NCBI RefSeq assembly: GCF_029227915.1 | Contig: NC_079880.1 | Span: 7,938,001 to 8,002,000 of the forward strand | DNA length: 64,000 nucleotides | Reading direction: 5' to 3' | DNA from: Hydractinia symbiolongicarpus | Lineage: Eukaryota; Cnidaria; Hydrozoa; Anthoathecata; Hydractiniidae | In this document: positions 62,441 to 64,000 of the stretch, piece after piece | Layout of the letters: each line of letters opens with the position of its first letter | How positions within the stretch are numbered: position 1 is the stretch's first letter | Translations under genes and position numbers: made by a program | Notes under the pieces: generated by a model | The model's input: only the letters and a program-made list of their open reading frames with translations | The model's database searches: none | What the model was told of the DNA's origin: nothing

Positions 62441-64000
62441 CGTTACAGAGCGCTGAAGAAGTAGGGAAAGTTTCAGAAACTTCATTTCATTGATTTTCTA
62501 ACGGTATCAATCCGTTTGAGTTACAACGGTTGCGTCACATATTCGTACCAACATGTATTTAGTGATATTTTTCCGACATCACTTGGTTGCATCGCTTTTA
62601 ACAGTGCTACGATTCACTGTGGCACTTAATTGAACTGATTTTGCACTTCGACATTATAAATGTGATAAACGAGACATTTGGCTCCAAGACAAAACCTTCT
62701 TCTTAATTTTGAAATGATTGCTGGAACTCAGCGATTACACAGGACGTGTGGTAGCGCTTTTTTTAGAAATTTAGATAAATAAGTCATTTTTTACTGTTGG
62801 AGCAATCCTAGTCGTTAGCGCACGTCGAAGAAATAGAGACAGTTTCTAAAACTACATTTCATTGACTTTCTAACGGTATCAATCCGTTTGAGTTACAACC
62901 GTTGCGTCGCATATTCGTACCAACGTGTACTAAGCGATATTTTTCCGATATTACTAGGTTGCGACGCTTTTAACAGTGCAACGATTGACTGTGGTACTTA
63001 CTGAACTGATTTTGGACATTGACCTTACAAATGTGATAAATAGGATAATTGGACTCTAGGAAATAATATTAGTCTTAATTGGTCATGATTGCTGGAACTC
63101 AGCAATTACACTGGGCGCTGTGGTAGCGCTTTATATAGAAATTTAGGTTAATCAGACATTTTTTACGGTGGAACCAATCCTAAACGTTAACGCGCTGAAG
63201 AAGTAGAGACAGTTTCAGAAACTTCATTTCATTGATTTTCTAACGGTATCAATCCGTTTGAGTTACAACGGTTGCGTCACATAGTCGTACCAACATGTAT
63301 TTAGTGATATTGTTCTGATAATACTAGGCCGTATCGTTTTTAACAGAGCAACGATTGACTGTGGGACTTAATTGAGCTGATTATGGACTTTGACCTGATA
63401 AATGTGATAAATGAGACAACTGGAATCCAAGAAATAACATTCTTCTTTATATGGCATGATTGCTGCAACTCAGCGATTACACTGGGCGCTGTAGTAGCGC
63501 TTCATATAGAAATTTAGATAAATAAGTCATTTTTTACGGTGGCACCAATCCTAGCCATTAGCGCGCGCTGATAAAATAGAGACAGTTTCAAAAATTACAT
63601 TTCATTGACTTTCTAACGGTATCAATCCGTTTGAGTTCCAACCCGTTGCGTCACATATTCGTACCTACGTGTACTATGCGATATTTTTCCGATATTACTT
63701 GGTTGCACCGCTTTTAACAGTGAAACCATTGACTGTGGTACTTAATGAACTGATTTTGGACTTTGACCTTACAAAAGTGATAAATAGGATAATTGGACTA
63801 CAGGAAAAAACCTTTTTCTTAATTTGAAATGATTGCTGAAACTCAGCGATTTCACTGGGCGCTGAGGTAGCGCTTTATTTTGAAATTTAGATAAATAAGT
63901 CATTTTTTACAGTGGCACAAATCCTAGCCGTTAGCGCGCGCTGAAGAAATAGAGACAGTCTTAAAAACTACATATCATTGACTTTCTAACCGTATCAATC
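62441..64000 (-). repeat. Diverged reverse satellite monomers to the window end
   Basis: About four monomers resembling several types within the 6,704-bp repeat but in a different order. The array continues past the window edge. Confidence 0.85.

Larger units (their letters stand above)
46515..64000 (-). repeat. Satellite array, reverse orientation, after the copia element
   Basis: About 47 reverse-orientation monomers running to the window end. They are dominated by two copies of a 6,704-bp higher-order repeat and then a mosaic region. Short open frames of 64-74 codons that recur here are chance frames of the monomer. No gene or other insertion was found. Confidence 0.97.

Noticed and set aside
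1-64000. tRNA, rRNA or host protein genes in the satellite
   Set aside because: No clover-leaf boxes, rRNA-like segments or spliced coding patterns were seen; every gap region aligns to the monomer.

Overview
The window is eukaryotic, almost certainly animal and probably invertebrate. It holds no host gene. About 55.7 kb of the 64 kb is one tandem satellite family with a monomer of about 372 bp (roughly 150 monomers), interrupted by two decayed retrotransposons. The animal assignment rests on the type of retroelement: a CR1/Jockey-like LINE carrying an SGNH-esterase domain and a metazoan-style Ty1/copia element. The species cannot be told from the sequence.

Layout: 1-11,115 is satellite in the orientation called forward here. 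11,116-14,572 is a 5'-truncated LINE on the minus strand, with remnants of esterase, endonuclease and reverse transcriptase. 14,573-38,123 is forward satellite again. At about 38,124 the satellite switches strand with no spacer, and 38,124-64,000 is satellite in reverse orientation. A complete-length but dead Ty1/copia element lies in that arm at 41,653-46,514 on the minus strand, with two LTRs, a candidate primer-binding site, a polypurine tract and gag-pol remnants.

The satellite is organised hierarchically. Monomers are grouped into local higher-order repeats (HORs) with periods of 744, 1,078, 1,095, 1,117, 1,807, 1,861, 2,608, 3,333 and 6,704 bp. The youngest looking is a 6,704-bp 18-mer at 46,617-53,320, repeated nearly perfectly at 53,321-60,024 and itself containing a 1,861-bp 5-mer duplication. 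Around the strand switch lies a separate inverted duplication: 37,245-37,974 matches the reverse complement of 39,670-40,397 at about 98% by eye in the stretch compared, with a 1.7-kb asymmetric loop that contains the switch.

No host genes act together here. The window reads as a heterochromatic satellite block (pericentromeric, centromeric or subtelomeric cannot be decided) shaped by unequal exchange, conversion, inverted duplication and two old retroelement insertions. The main candidates for something unusual are the strand switch with its off-centre inverted duplication, the multi-scale HOR nesting, and conserved short dyads in the monomer. All matches were judged by eye; nothing was aligned by software.
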